DNA of 64,000 bases from Azoarcus olearius (GTDB taxonomy: Bacteria; Pseudomonadota; Gammaproteobacteria; Burkholderiales; Rhodocyclaceae). Shown here piece by piece: positions 57,921 through 64,000 of the stretch. The stretch's first letter is position 1. The number at the start of each line of letters is the position of its first letter. Under the pieces are notes generated by a model. It was given only the letters and a program-made list of their open reading frames with translations, searched no databases and was not told where the DNA came from. The stretch spans positions 372,001-436,000 of the forward strand of contig NZ_CP016210.1 of the NCBI RefSeq assembly GCF_001682385.1, in the 5' to 3' direction. A program made the position numbers and the translations under genes.

Positions 57921-59132
57921 ATGTCCGATCCCGTAGTCATCGTTTCCGTCGCCCGCACGCCGATGGGCGGCTTCCAGGGCGATCTTTCCGGCCTCACCGG
58001 GCCGCAGCTCGGCGCCATCGCGATCAAGTCGGCGGTGGAGCGCGCGCGTCTTGCGCCCGAGCAGGTGCAGGAGGTGATCATGGGTTGCGTGCTGCCGGCC
58101 GGCGTCGGCCAGGCGCCGGCGCGTCAGGCAGCGCTGGGCGCCGGGCTGCCGCTGGGCGCGGGCTGCACGACGATCAACAAGGTCTGCGGGTCCGGCATGA
58201 AGGCGACGATGCTGGCCCACGACCTGCTGTTGGCGGGCACCAACGAGGTGATGGTGGCGGGCGGCATGGAGTCGATGTCGAACGCGCCGTATCTGTTGCC
58301 GAAGGCGCGCGGCGGTTATCGCCTGGGCCACGGCCAGTTGCTCGACCACATGTTCCTCGACGGGCTGGAAGACAGCTATTCGAAGGAGAACAAGGGCCGG
58401 CTGATGGGCACCTTTGCCGAGGATTGCGCCGGCCATTTCGATTTCAGCCGCAGCGCGCAGGACGCGTTCGCGGTGGCCTCCACCGAGCGCGCGCAGGCGG
58501 CGATCACCGAAGGCGCCTTCAGCTGGGAAGTGGTGCCGGTGACGGTGGCCGGGCGCAAGGGCGATGTGGTGGTCGACAAGGACGAGCAGCCGCTGAAGGC
58601 GCAGCTCGACAAGATCGGCACGCTGAAGCCGGCGTTCAAGAAGGATGGCACGGTGACCGCGGCGAATTCGTCGTCGATTTCGGATGGTGCGGCGGCGCTG
58701 GTGCTGATGCGCAAGTCGACGGCCGACAAGCTGGGGCTGGCGCCGCTGGCGACCATCGTCGGCCACGCCACCCACGCGCAGGAGCCGCAGTGGTTCACCA
58801 CCGCGCCGGTGGGGGCGATGCAGAAGGTGCTGGCGAAGGCGGGCTGGGGCGTGGGCGACGTCGATCTGTGGGAGATCAACGAGGCCTTCGCGGTGGTGAC
58901 GATGGCGGCGATGAAGGAACTGAACCTGCCGCACGACAAGGTCAATGTGAATGGCGGCGCGTGTGCGCTCGGCCATCCGATCGGCGCGTCCGGTGCCCGC
59001 ATCCTGGTGACGCTGATCGGCGCGCTGCGCCGGCGCGGGCTGAAGCGCGGCGTGGCCAGCTTGTGCATCGGCGGCGGCGAGGCCACGGCGATGGCGATCG
59101 AACTCAACGCATCGGTGGCCTGCGGCGGTTGA
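57921..59132 (+). CDS. Acetyl-CoA C-acyltransferase (thiolase)
   Basis: 403 residues. Nucleophilic Cys89 in NKVCGSGMKA, the GGMESMSNAPYLL signature, NGGACALGHPIGASG with the catalytic His and a second Cys in SLCIGGGEA are all present. It is the degradative or acetoacetyl-type thiolase, either cleaving 3-ketoacyl-CoA or making acetoacetyl-CoA for PHA. Its partners here favour acyl-CoA degradation. Confidence 0.95.
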   Translation: MSDPVVIVSVARTPMGGFQGDLSGLTGPQLGAIAIKSAVERARLAPEQVQEVIMGCVLPAGVGQAPARQAALGAGLPLGAGCTTINKVCGSGMKATMLAHDLLLAGTNEVMVAGGMESMSNAPYLLPKARGGYRLGHGQLLDHMFLDGLEDSYSKENKGRLMGTFAEDCAGHFDFSRSAQDAFAVASTERAQAAITEGAFSWEVVPVTVAGRKGDVVVDKDEQPLKAQLDKIGTLKPAFKKDGTVTAANSSSISDGAAALVLMRKSTADKLGLAPLATIVGHATHAQEPQWFTTAPVGAMQKVLAKAGWGVGDVDLWEINEAFAVVTMAAMKELNLPHDKVNVNGGACALGHPIGASGARILVTLIGALRRRGLKRGVASLCIGGGEATAMAIELNASVACGG

Positions 59133-59179
59133 TCGTTCGTATGTTCCCGGCGGTTTGAGTGTTGAACCGCCGGCCGCGC

Positions 59180-59253
59180 CGGGTGCTTGTTCCGCGTGCT
59201 GCGGAACTCGCCCTCCGGGCTCGGACAGTCCTCGCACGCTCCACAAGCACCCG
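59180..59253. repeat. Nested inverted-repeat element between thiolase and ACAD genes
   Basis: CGGGTGCTTGT (59180-59190) and ACAAGCACCCG (59243-59253) are perfect 11-base outer arms. Inside, TTCCGC/GCGGAA forms a hairpin around 5 bases and GCCCTCCGGGC a second. The layout is a three-way-junction-like fold in transcripts. It may be a dispersed intergenic repeat or an mRNA processing element separating the two genes. Confidence 0.55.
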
Positions 59254-59324
59254 ACACGTCCGGCTCGACGCGGGGGCTTGCTGAACCCTTGTTATGGAAG
59301 GCTTTGCCTTCCCACGGAAATCCC

Positions 59325-60458
59325 ATGATTCTGACCTCCGAACAGGAACTCATCCGCGACTCCATCCGCGCCTTCGCGCAGGAGCGCCTCGCCCCCTTCG
59401 CCGCCGAATGGGACCGCAACCACACCTTTCCGCGCCAGGCGCTGAAGGAACTCGCCGAACTCGGCGCGCTCGGCATGGTGGTGCCGGAAGAATGGGGCGG
59501 CGCCGGCATGGACTACATGAGCCTGGTGCTGGCGCTCGAAGAGATCGCCGCCGGCGATGGCGCCACCTCCACCATCGTCAGCGTGCAGAACTCGCTCGCC
59601 TGCGGCATCCCGGCCAAGTACGGCACCGATGCGCAGAAGGAGCGCTGGCTCAAGCCGCTGGCGCGCGGCGAGATGCTGGGCTGCTTCTGCCTGACCGAGC
59701 CGCACGTCGGCTCCGACGCCTCGGCGCTGCGGACTACCGCGGTGCGCGACGGTGACGACTGGGTGCTCAACGGCGTCAAGCAGTTCATCACCACCGGGCG
59801 CGAGGCCGATGTCGCCATCGTGTTCGCGGTCACCGACAAGGCGGCCGGCAAGAAGGGGATTTCCTGCTTCATCGTGCCGACCGCGACGCCCGGCTACATC
59901 GTCGCCCGCATCGAGGAGAAGATGGGCCAGAAGGCCTCCGACACCGCGCAGATCCTGTTCGAGAACTGTCGCGTGCCGGCCGACGCGCTGCTCGGTGCGG
60001 AAGGCGACGGCTACCGCATCGCGCTCTCCAACCTCGAAGCCGGCCGCATCGGCATCGCCTCGCAGTGCCTGGGCATGGCGCGCGCCGCGCTCGAGGCCGC
60101 GGTGAAATACGCGCAGGAGCGCGAGACCTTCGGCAAGCCCATCTTCGAACACCAGGCGGTGAACTTCCGCCTCGCCGACATGGCGACGCAACTGGAGGCC
60201 GCGCGCCAGCTGGTGTGGCACGCCGCCAGCCTGAAGGACGCCGGCCGGCCCTGCCTGAAGGAGGCGTCGATGGCCAAGCTGTTCGCCTCCGAGATGGCGG
60301 AGAAGGTGTGCTCGGATGCGATCCAGATCCACGGCGGTTACGGCTACGTCAGCGACTTTCCGGTCGAGCGCATCTACCGCGACGTGCGGGTGTGCCAGAT
60401 CTACGAGGGCGCTTCCGATATCCAGAAGCTGGTGATTGGGCGCGCGCTGGCGCAGTAG
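59325..60458 (+). CDS. Acyl-CoA dehydrogenase
   Basis: 377 residues. FAD-binding [28 protein letters not shown], the C-terminal [30 protein letters not shown] and catalytic Glu361 in YEGAS mark a short-chain type acyl-CoA dehydrogenase. It oxidises acyl-CoA to enoyl-CoA and passes electrons to ETF. It follows the thiolase after a structured 192-base gap, suggesting related function but perhaps a separate transcript. Confidence 0.95.
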   Translation: MILTSEQELIRDSIRAFAQERLAPFAAEWDRNHTFPRQALKELAELGALGMVVPEEWGGAGMDYMSLVLALEEIAAGDGATSTIVSVQNSLACGIPAKYGTDAQKERWLKPLARGEMLGCFCLTEPHVGSDASALRTTAVRDGDDWVLNGVKQFITTGREADVAIVFAVTDKAAGKKGISCFIVPTATPGYIVARIEEKMGQKASDTAQILFENCRVPADALLGAEGDGYRIALSNLEAGRIGIASQCLGMARAALEAAVKYAQERETFGKPIFEHQAVNFRLADMATQLEAARQLVWHAASLKDAGRPCLKEASMAKLFASEMAEKVCSDAIQIHGGYGYVSDFPVERIYRDVRVCQIYEGASDIQKLVIGRALAQ

Positions 60459-60595
60459 TCTTTCGCGATCCTGCGGACGGGTCGCGGCGGTTTTCCCGCT
60501 TTCCCTCCCCCGTTCGACCGCCGCGCCCGCGGGATCTTTTTTACATCGCCTTGCGCTGCGCCCCCGGGCGTGGTGCTGGCCTCGGAGGCCGCCGC

Positions 60596-61213
60596 GTGAC
60601 ACTGCCGAAGACGATCGACTTCTGGTTCGATTTCTCCTCGCCCTACGGCTATTTCATGAGCGAGAAGATCGACGCCGTCGCGCGCCACCACGGCCGTGAC
60701 GTGCACTGGCGGCCCTTCCTGCTCGGTGTGGTCTACAAGGAGATCGGGTCGCGGCCGCTCACTGAGGTGCCGCTGAAAGGCGAGTACACCCGGCGCGACC
60801 TGCTACGGACTGCGCGTTTCCTCGATCTGCCGTTCGCGCTGCCGTCGCCGTTTCCAGTGGCAACCCAGCATGCGGCGCGCTGCTTCTACTGGCTGCAGGC
60901 GGACGATGAGGCGCTCGCGCGGCGTTTCGCCCACGCGGCCTACCGCGCCTATTTCATCGAGGGGCGTGACATCTCGCAGCAGGCGGAGGTGGTGTCGATC
61001 GCCGCCGCGCTGGGGGCGGACGGCGCGGCGCTGGGCGCTGCCCTGGGCGACGCGGCGGTGAAGGAGCGTCTGCGCGCCGCGTCGGCGGAGGCGATCGCCG
61101 CCGGCGTTTTCGGTTCGCCCTATGTCATCATCGACGGCGAACCGTTCTGGGGCGTGGACCGTCTGCCGCAGATCGAAGCCTGGCTCGCGGAACGTTCCGC
61201 CGCGGGCCGCTGA
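60596..61213 (+). CDS. 2-hydroxychromene-2-carboxylate isomerase-like (DsbA-fold) protein
   Basis: 205 residues from GTG at 60596, with GGAGG 7 bases upstream; a longer frame runs out of phase through the ACAD gene. FWFDFSSPYGYFMSEKIDAV, PFLLGVVYKEIG, and GVFGSPYVIIDGEPFWGVDRL match HCCA isomerases, GSH-dependent kappa-class-like thioredoxin-fold enzymes of aromatic breakdown. The Ser of SSPYG is the expected active residue. Whether a naphthalene-type pathway exists here is unknown. Confidence 0.9.
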   Translation: MTLPKTIDFWFDFSSPYGYFMSEKIDAVARHHGRDVHWRPFLLGVVYKEIGSRPLTEVPLKGEYTRRDLLRTARFLDLPFALPSPFPVATQHAARCFYWLQADDEALARRFAHAAYRAYFIEGRDISQQAEVVSIAAALGADGAALGAALGDAAVKERLRAASAEAIAAGVFGSPYVIIDGEPFWGVDRLPQIEAWLAERSAAGR

Positions 61214-61263
61214 CCAAAGCGCTGTCAGCGCCAGATAACGATATTCGCCTCCCGACCCCCGAC

Positions 61264-61461
61264 ATGAGCCCCGTCTCCCCTTGCATCAACGTCTGTCGCA
61301 TGGATGCCGCCACCGGCTGGTGCGAAGGCTGCCTGCGCACGCTGGACGAGATCGCCCGCTGGGGCCGCGCCAGCGACGACGACAAGCGCCGCATCCTGGC
61401 CGCGGTTGCCGAACGCCGCGCGACCGCCGCCGTTCCCCACCCGCGTGAGGCCGCCGCATGA
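61264..61461 (+). CDS. DUF1289 protein
   Basis: 65 residues with the DUF1289 cysteine pattern CINVCRMDAATGWCEGCLRTLDEIARW (four Cys, probably a metal or Fe-S site). Function is unknown. Its stop overlaps the next DUF1289 gene by ATGA. Confidence 0.9.
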   Translation: MSPVSPCINVCRMDAATGWCEGCLRTLDEIARWGRASDDDKRRILAAVAERRATAAVPHPREAAA

Positions 61462-61643
61462 GTAGCGATGCGCTCTGCGTCGGCGTCTGCATGATCGACT
61501 GGGACGCCGGCATCTGCCTCGGCTGCGGCCGCACGCCGGAAGAAATCGAGGGCGTGCCGGTGCCGTCGCCGGCCGAGACGATGCCCGAGGCGGTGCCGCT
61601 GCCACCCAACGTCGCCGCCCAGGTCGGCGAAGGCAGCGATTGA
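61458..61643 (+). CDS. Second DUF1289-like protein
   Basis: 61 residues. CVGVCMIDWDAGICLGCGRTPEEIEG keeps the same four-cysteine spacing as its neighbour, but the tail is Pro/Val-rich and acidic rather than basic. It overlaps both neighbouring genes by 4 bases, so three genes are translationally coupled. It probably arose by duplication and divergence. Confidence 0.85.
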   Translation: MSSDALCVGVCMIDWDAGICLGCGRTPEEIEGVPVPSPAETMPEAVPLPPNVAAQVGEGSD

Positions 61644-62557
61644 GCGCGCCGCGTCTGCCCGCCAGCGTGCAGGTGTTCGAGCGCGGCTGGCTGTCGGCAA
61701 ACAATGTGGTGCTGGACGATGGCGGCGAGGTCACGCTGATCGACTCCGGCTACGTCACCCACGCCGCGCAGACGCTCGCGCTGGTGGCCGGCGCGCTCGG
61801 CGGCCGGCGGCTGGCGCAGTTGATCAACACCCACTCGCATTCGGACCACATCGGCGGCAACGCCGCCGTGCAGCGCGCGTTCGGTGGCCGCATCGTGGTG
61901 CCGGCCGGCATGGCGGACGCGGTTGAACGCTGGGACGAGGATGCGCTGCTGCTGCGCACCGCCGACCAGCGCGGCGAGCGTTTCGCCCACGACGCGGTGC
62001 TCACCGCGGGCGACCGCTTCATCGCCGGCGGGCTGGAATGGCAGGCGCTCCCCGCCGCAGGCCACGACATGGACGCGCTCGCGTTCTACAACGCGGAACG
62101 CCGCATCCTGGTGTCGGGCGATGCGCTGTGGCGCGACGGCTTCGGCATCCTGTTCGCCGACGTGCTCGGCCGCGGCGATGCCCTCGGCGCGGCGCGCGAA
62201 ACGCTCGAAGCCTTCGGCCGGCTTGCGGTCGACGTGGTGATTCCGGGGCACGGCGCACCCTTCGCCGACGTCGATGGCGCGCTCGAACGCGCCTTTGCGC
62301 GCCTTGCCGCGTTCGAGGCCGACGGCGCCCGGATGGCGCGCAACGCGATCCGCGCCTGCATCACCTTCCGCCTGCTCGAACACCGGCGCCTCGCGCTCGA
62401 CGACCTCGCCGCCCATCTCGACGCCACCCCGCTGTACCGCAGCGCGAACGCGCGCTTCCTCGGTCTGGAGGCGCAGGCGCTCGCCGACTGGCTGGTGGCC
62501 GAACTGCTGCGCGCCGGCGTGGCGCGGCGTGAAGGTGAAACGCTGGTACCGGCCTGA
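61640..62557 (+). CDS. MBL-fold metallo-hydrolase
   Basis: 305 residues from a TTG at 61640 overlapping the previous stop; a later start is possible. The zinc motif HSHSDH (65-70), GHDMDALAFYN, SGDALWRDGFG and GHGAPF complete the site. The C-terminal helical domain (LLEHRRLALDDLAAHL) is typical of quinoprotein-relay-type hydrolases. Tight coupling to the DUF1289 genes suggests joint function, which is unknown. Confidence 0.88.
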   Translation: MSAPRLPASVQVFERGWLSANNVVLDDGGEVTLIDSGYVTHAAQTLALVAGALGGRRLAQLINTHSHSDHIGGNAAVQRAFGGRIVVPAGMADAVERWDEDALLLRTADQRGERFAHDAVLTAGDRFIAGGLEWQALPAAGHDMDALAFYNAERRILVSGDALWRDGFGILFADVLGRGDALGAARETLEAFGRLAVDVVIPGHGAPFADVDGALERAFARLAAFEADGARMARNAIRACITFRLLEHRRLALDDLAAHLDATPLYRSANARFLGLEAQALADWLVAELLRAGVARREGETLVPA

Positions 62558-62595
62558 GCCCGCGTGGCGGACTGCCCGCGACGGTGCGCTCGCGC

Positions 62596-62601
62596 TATAG
62601 T
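62596..62601 (+). promoter_or_regulatory. Candidate -10 element for rapZ
   Basis: TATAGT 28 bases before the rapZ ATG. The -35 region is not recognisable. Confidence 0.35.
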
Positions 62602-62629
62602 TGGTAACACTTCTCGTTAGCGCGCAGCC

Positions 62630-63508
62630 ATGCAGATCGTACTCATCAGCGGCCTTTCCGGGTCGGGCAAGAGCATCGCCCTCCACGTGCTGGAGGACGC
62701 CGGCTACTACGTCGTCGACAACCTGCCTTCGGCCCTGCTGCTGCAGCTGGTGCTGCACCTGCGCGGGGCCGGCTATCAGCGCGTCGCGGTGGCGGTGGAC
62801 ATGCGTTCCGGCAGCAGCATCGCCGCGCTGCCGGAGCAGGTGGAGTCGCTGCGCGGCATGGTGGACGACCTGCGCTTCATCTTCCTCGAGGCGCGCGACG
62901 ACACCTTGATCGCGCGCTTCTCCGAAACCCGCCGCCGTCATCCGCTCGCCGACGAGAACGTGTCGCTCGACGAGGCGATCCAGCGCGAGCGCGACGCGCT
63001 CGCCAGCGTGGCCGAACTCGGTCACCGCATGGACACCAGCGACATCCACGCCAACACGCTGCGCGCCTGGATCAAGGATTTCATCGGCGCCGCCGCCAGC
63101 GAAGGGCTGACGCTGATGTTCCAGTCCTTCGGCTTCAAGTACGGCATCCCGCTCGACGCCGACCTGGTATTCGACGTGCGCTGCCTGCCCAATCCGTACT
63201 ACGACCCGCTGCTGCGGCCGCTCACCGGGCGCGACCAGGGCGTCATCGACTACCTCGAGAAAGTGCCGGAAGTCGGGCGCATGGCCGAGGACATCCGCCG
63301 CTTCGTCGCCGACTGGCTGCCGGCCTACATGCGCGACAACCGCAGCTATCTCACCGTGGCGATCGGCTGTACCGGGGGCCAGCACCGTTCGGTGTACATG
63401 GCGGAATGGCTCGCGCGCCGCTTCGCGGACCGCGTGCGCGTGATCGTGCGCCACCGTTCCGCGGCGCGGCGGGTGCAGGATGCACCGCCGGCTGCGTCCG
63501 GCAAGTGA
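62630..63508 (+). CDS. rapZ: RNase adapter protein RapZ
   Basis: 292 residues. Walker A GLSGSGKS (8-15), VAVDMRSGS (Walker B-like) and the C-terminal [21 protein letters not shown] give the RapZ/YvcJ family. In enterobacteria RapZ binds glucosamine-6-phosphate and directs RNase E to the GlmZ sRNA; many other bacteria have it near rpoN, hpr or pts genes. Here the following genes encode a NusG-II protein and a Gx transporter instead. It overlaps the next gene by GTGA. Confidence 0.95.
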   Translation: MQIVLISGLSGSGKSIALHVLEDAGYYVVDNLPSALLLQLVLHLRGAGYQRVAVAVDMRSGSSIAALPEQVESLRGMVDDLRFIFLEARDDTLIARFSETRRRHPLADENVSLDEAIQRERDALASVAELGHRMDTSDIHANTLRAWIKDFIGAAASEGLTLMFQSFGFKYGIPLDADLVFDVRCLPNPYYDPLLRPLTGRDQGVIDYLEKVPEVGRMAEDIRRFVADWLPAYMRDNRSYLTVAIGCTGGQHRSVYMAEWLARRFADRVRVIVRHRSAARRVQDAPPAASGK

Positions 63509-63900
63509 GACTGGCGGGCGACGCGCGCGCCTGGCTGGCGCTGTTGCGTCCGGGCGACGTGCTGGTGGCCGCGCTCGGACTGCTGGCCTGCGCCGGCTCG
63601 GTGGTGGCGCTGTGGCGCGGCGGCGCGCCCGATGGGGCGGTGATCCGCGCCGGCGGCAAGGTGTTTGCCGAGGTGGACCTGCGCCAGCCGCGCATCATCG
63701 ACGTGCCGGGCCCGATCGGCACCACCCGGATCGAGATCGCCCCCGGCCGGGCGCGCGTTGCGGCCGATCCCGGCCCGCGCCAGTACTGCGTGCGCCAGGG
63801 CTGGCTGTCGCGCGCCGGGGCGGTGGCGATCTGCGCGCCCAATGAAGTCAGCCTCGCCCTCACCGGGCGGGGGGCGGACTATGACTCCCTCAACTATTGA
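63505..63900 (+). CDS. NusG domain II-containing protein
   Basis: 131 residues from GTG at 63505. One membrane helix ([19 protein letters not shown]) is followed by a NusG-II-like beta domain ([54 protein letters not shown]). Such proteins are usually paired with Gx transporter (heptaprenyl synthase component I-like) genes, as is the case here. Possibly part of an apolipoprotein or quinone-related membrane system; function is unknown. Confidence 0.88.
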   Translation: MRLAGDARAWLALLRPGDVLVAALGLLACAGSVVALWRGGAPDGAVIRAGGKVFAEVDLRQPRIIDVPGPIGTTRIEIAPGRARVAADPGPRQYCVRQGWLSRAGAVAICAPNEVSLALTGRGADYDSLNY

Positions 63901-64000
63901 GCTGGTGCCGAGCGCGGAGGACCGCCGCGTGGCGCGCCACGCCGCCGCCGCCATCGTGCTGACCGTGGCCGAGGCGGCGATCCCGCTGCCGCTGCCGGGT
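63881..64000 (+). CDS. Gx transporter family membrane protein, N-terminal part
   Basis: ATG at 63881 overlaps the NusG-II stop by 20 bases; the gene runs out of the window after 40 codons. The start AAAIVLTVAEAAIPLPLPG matches the first helix of Gx transporter proteins (formerly called heptaprenyl diphosphate synthase component I). The pairing with a NusG-II protein supports the call. The remainder cannot be seen. Confidence 0.75.
   Translation, partial: MTPSTIELVPSAEDRRVARHAAAAIVLTVAEAAIPLPLPG

Overview
This window comes from a high-GC betaproteobacterium. It most resembles the Rhodocyclales (Azoarcus, Thauera, Aromatoleum), although no rRNA or tRNA gene is present to prove it. The hints are a class I PHA synthase, the anaerobic ubiquinone genes ubiU-ubiV-ubiT behind an FNR-type box, an argS / SPOR / dsbA / SDR gene order, paired c-di-GMP genes, and fatty and branched-chain acyl-CoA degradation genes. 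Most coding DNA is ordinary chromosomal housekeeping or accessory metabolism. One low-GC segment is clearly foreign.

Layout. 1-7.7 kb: end of a hemerythrin-like gene, two divergent patatin-like phospholipases, a DUF4142 protein, an EAL gene overlapping a PAS-PAS-GGDEF gene, and a PstS-like protein behind a probable Pho box. 7.8-17 kb: small membrane protein, cytochrome c' lipoprotein, arylamine N-acetyltransferase, an orphan ParA fused in operon with an Ala/Lys-rich protein that ends in a ribbon-helix-helix-like domain, a UvrD/Rep helicase, a CPA1 Na+/H+ antiporter, a DUF4124 protein and an esterase-like phytase. 17.1-25.9 kb: a NodI/NodJ-type ABC exporter whose permease and ATPase genes are separated by about 7 kb of inserted DNA.

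The insert (about 17.92-24.88 kb) carries a phage-like regulatory switch (repressor, twin GAACAA-TTGTTC operators, helically phased repeats), a HigB-like toxin with an XRE-ImmA/IrrE antitoxin-protease, and a tight four-gene minus-strand cassette. The cassette encodes a DUF4031 protein, a thymidylate-synthase-like enzyme with a dCMP-hydroxymethylase-type Asn-to-Asp change, a UDG-superfamily-like protein, and a protein resembling the alpha-glutamyl/putrescinyl thymine pyrophosphorylase group. A NERD nuclease-like protein lies at the right end. The four-gene cassette is the best candidate here for a poorly described system, probably nucleotide or DNA-base modification or excision in phage conflict.

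26-44 kb: GST, alpha/beta hydrolase, [2Fe-2S] ferredoxin and VanZ genes; then a sulfur-metabolism encapsulin locus (rhodanese, serine acetyltransferase, XRE regulator, family 2A encapsulin shell, cysteine desulfurase with a long N-terminal cargo extension). Next come a yybP-ykoY manganese riboswitch driving an UPF0016 Mn exporter, a perfect AT-rich palindrome, ubiUVT, an SSS symporter, an arginase-ornithine aminotransferase fusion and UbiB. 44-64 kb: a ZnuD-like TonB receptor with its DUF2946-like partner, argS, SPOR, dsbA, SDR, PilZ, a truncated GT39-like gene, a BtuF-like protein, a PIN protein, phaC, an MBL hydrolase, a MerR (LiuR-like) regulon with thioesterase, thiolase and acyl-CoA dehydrogenase, an HCCA isomerase, two DUF1289 genes, another MBL hydrolase, rapZ, a NusG-II protein and the start of a Gx transporter gene.
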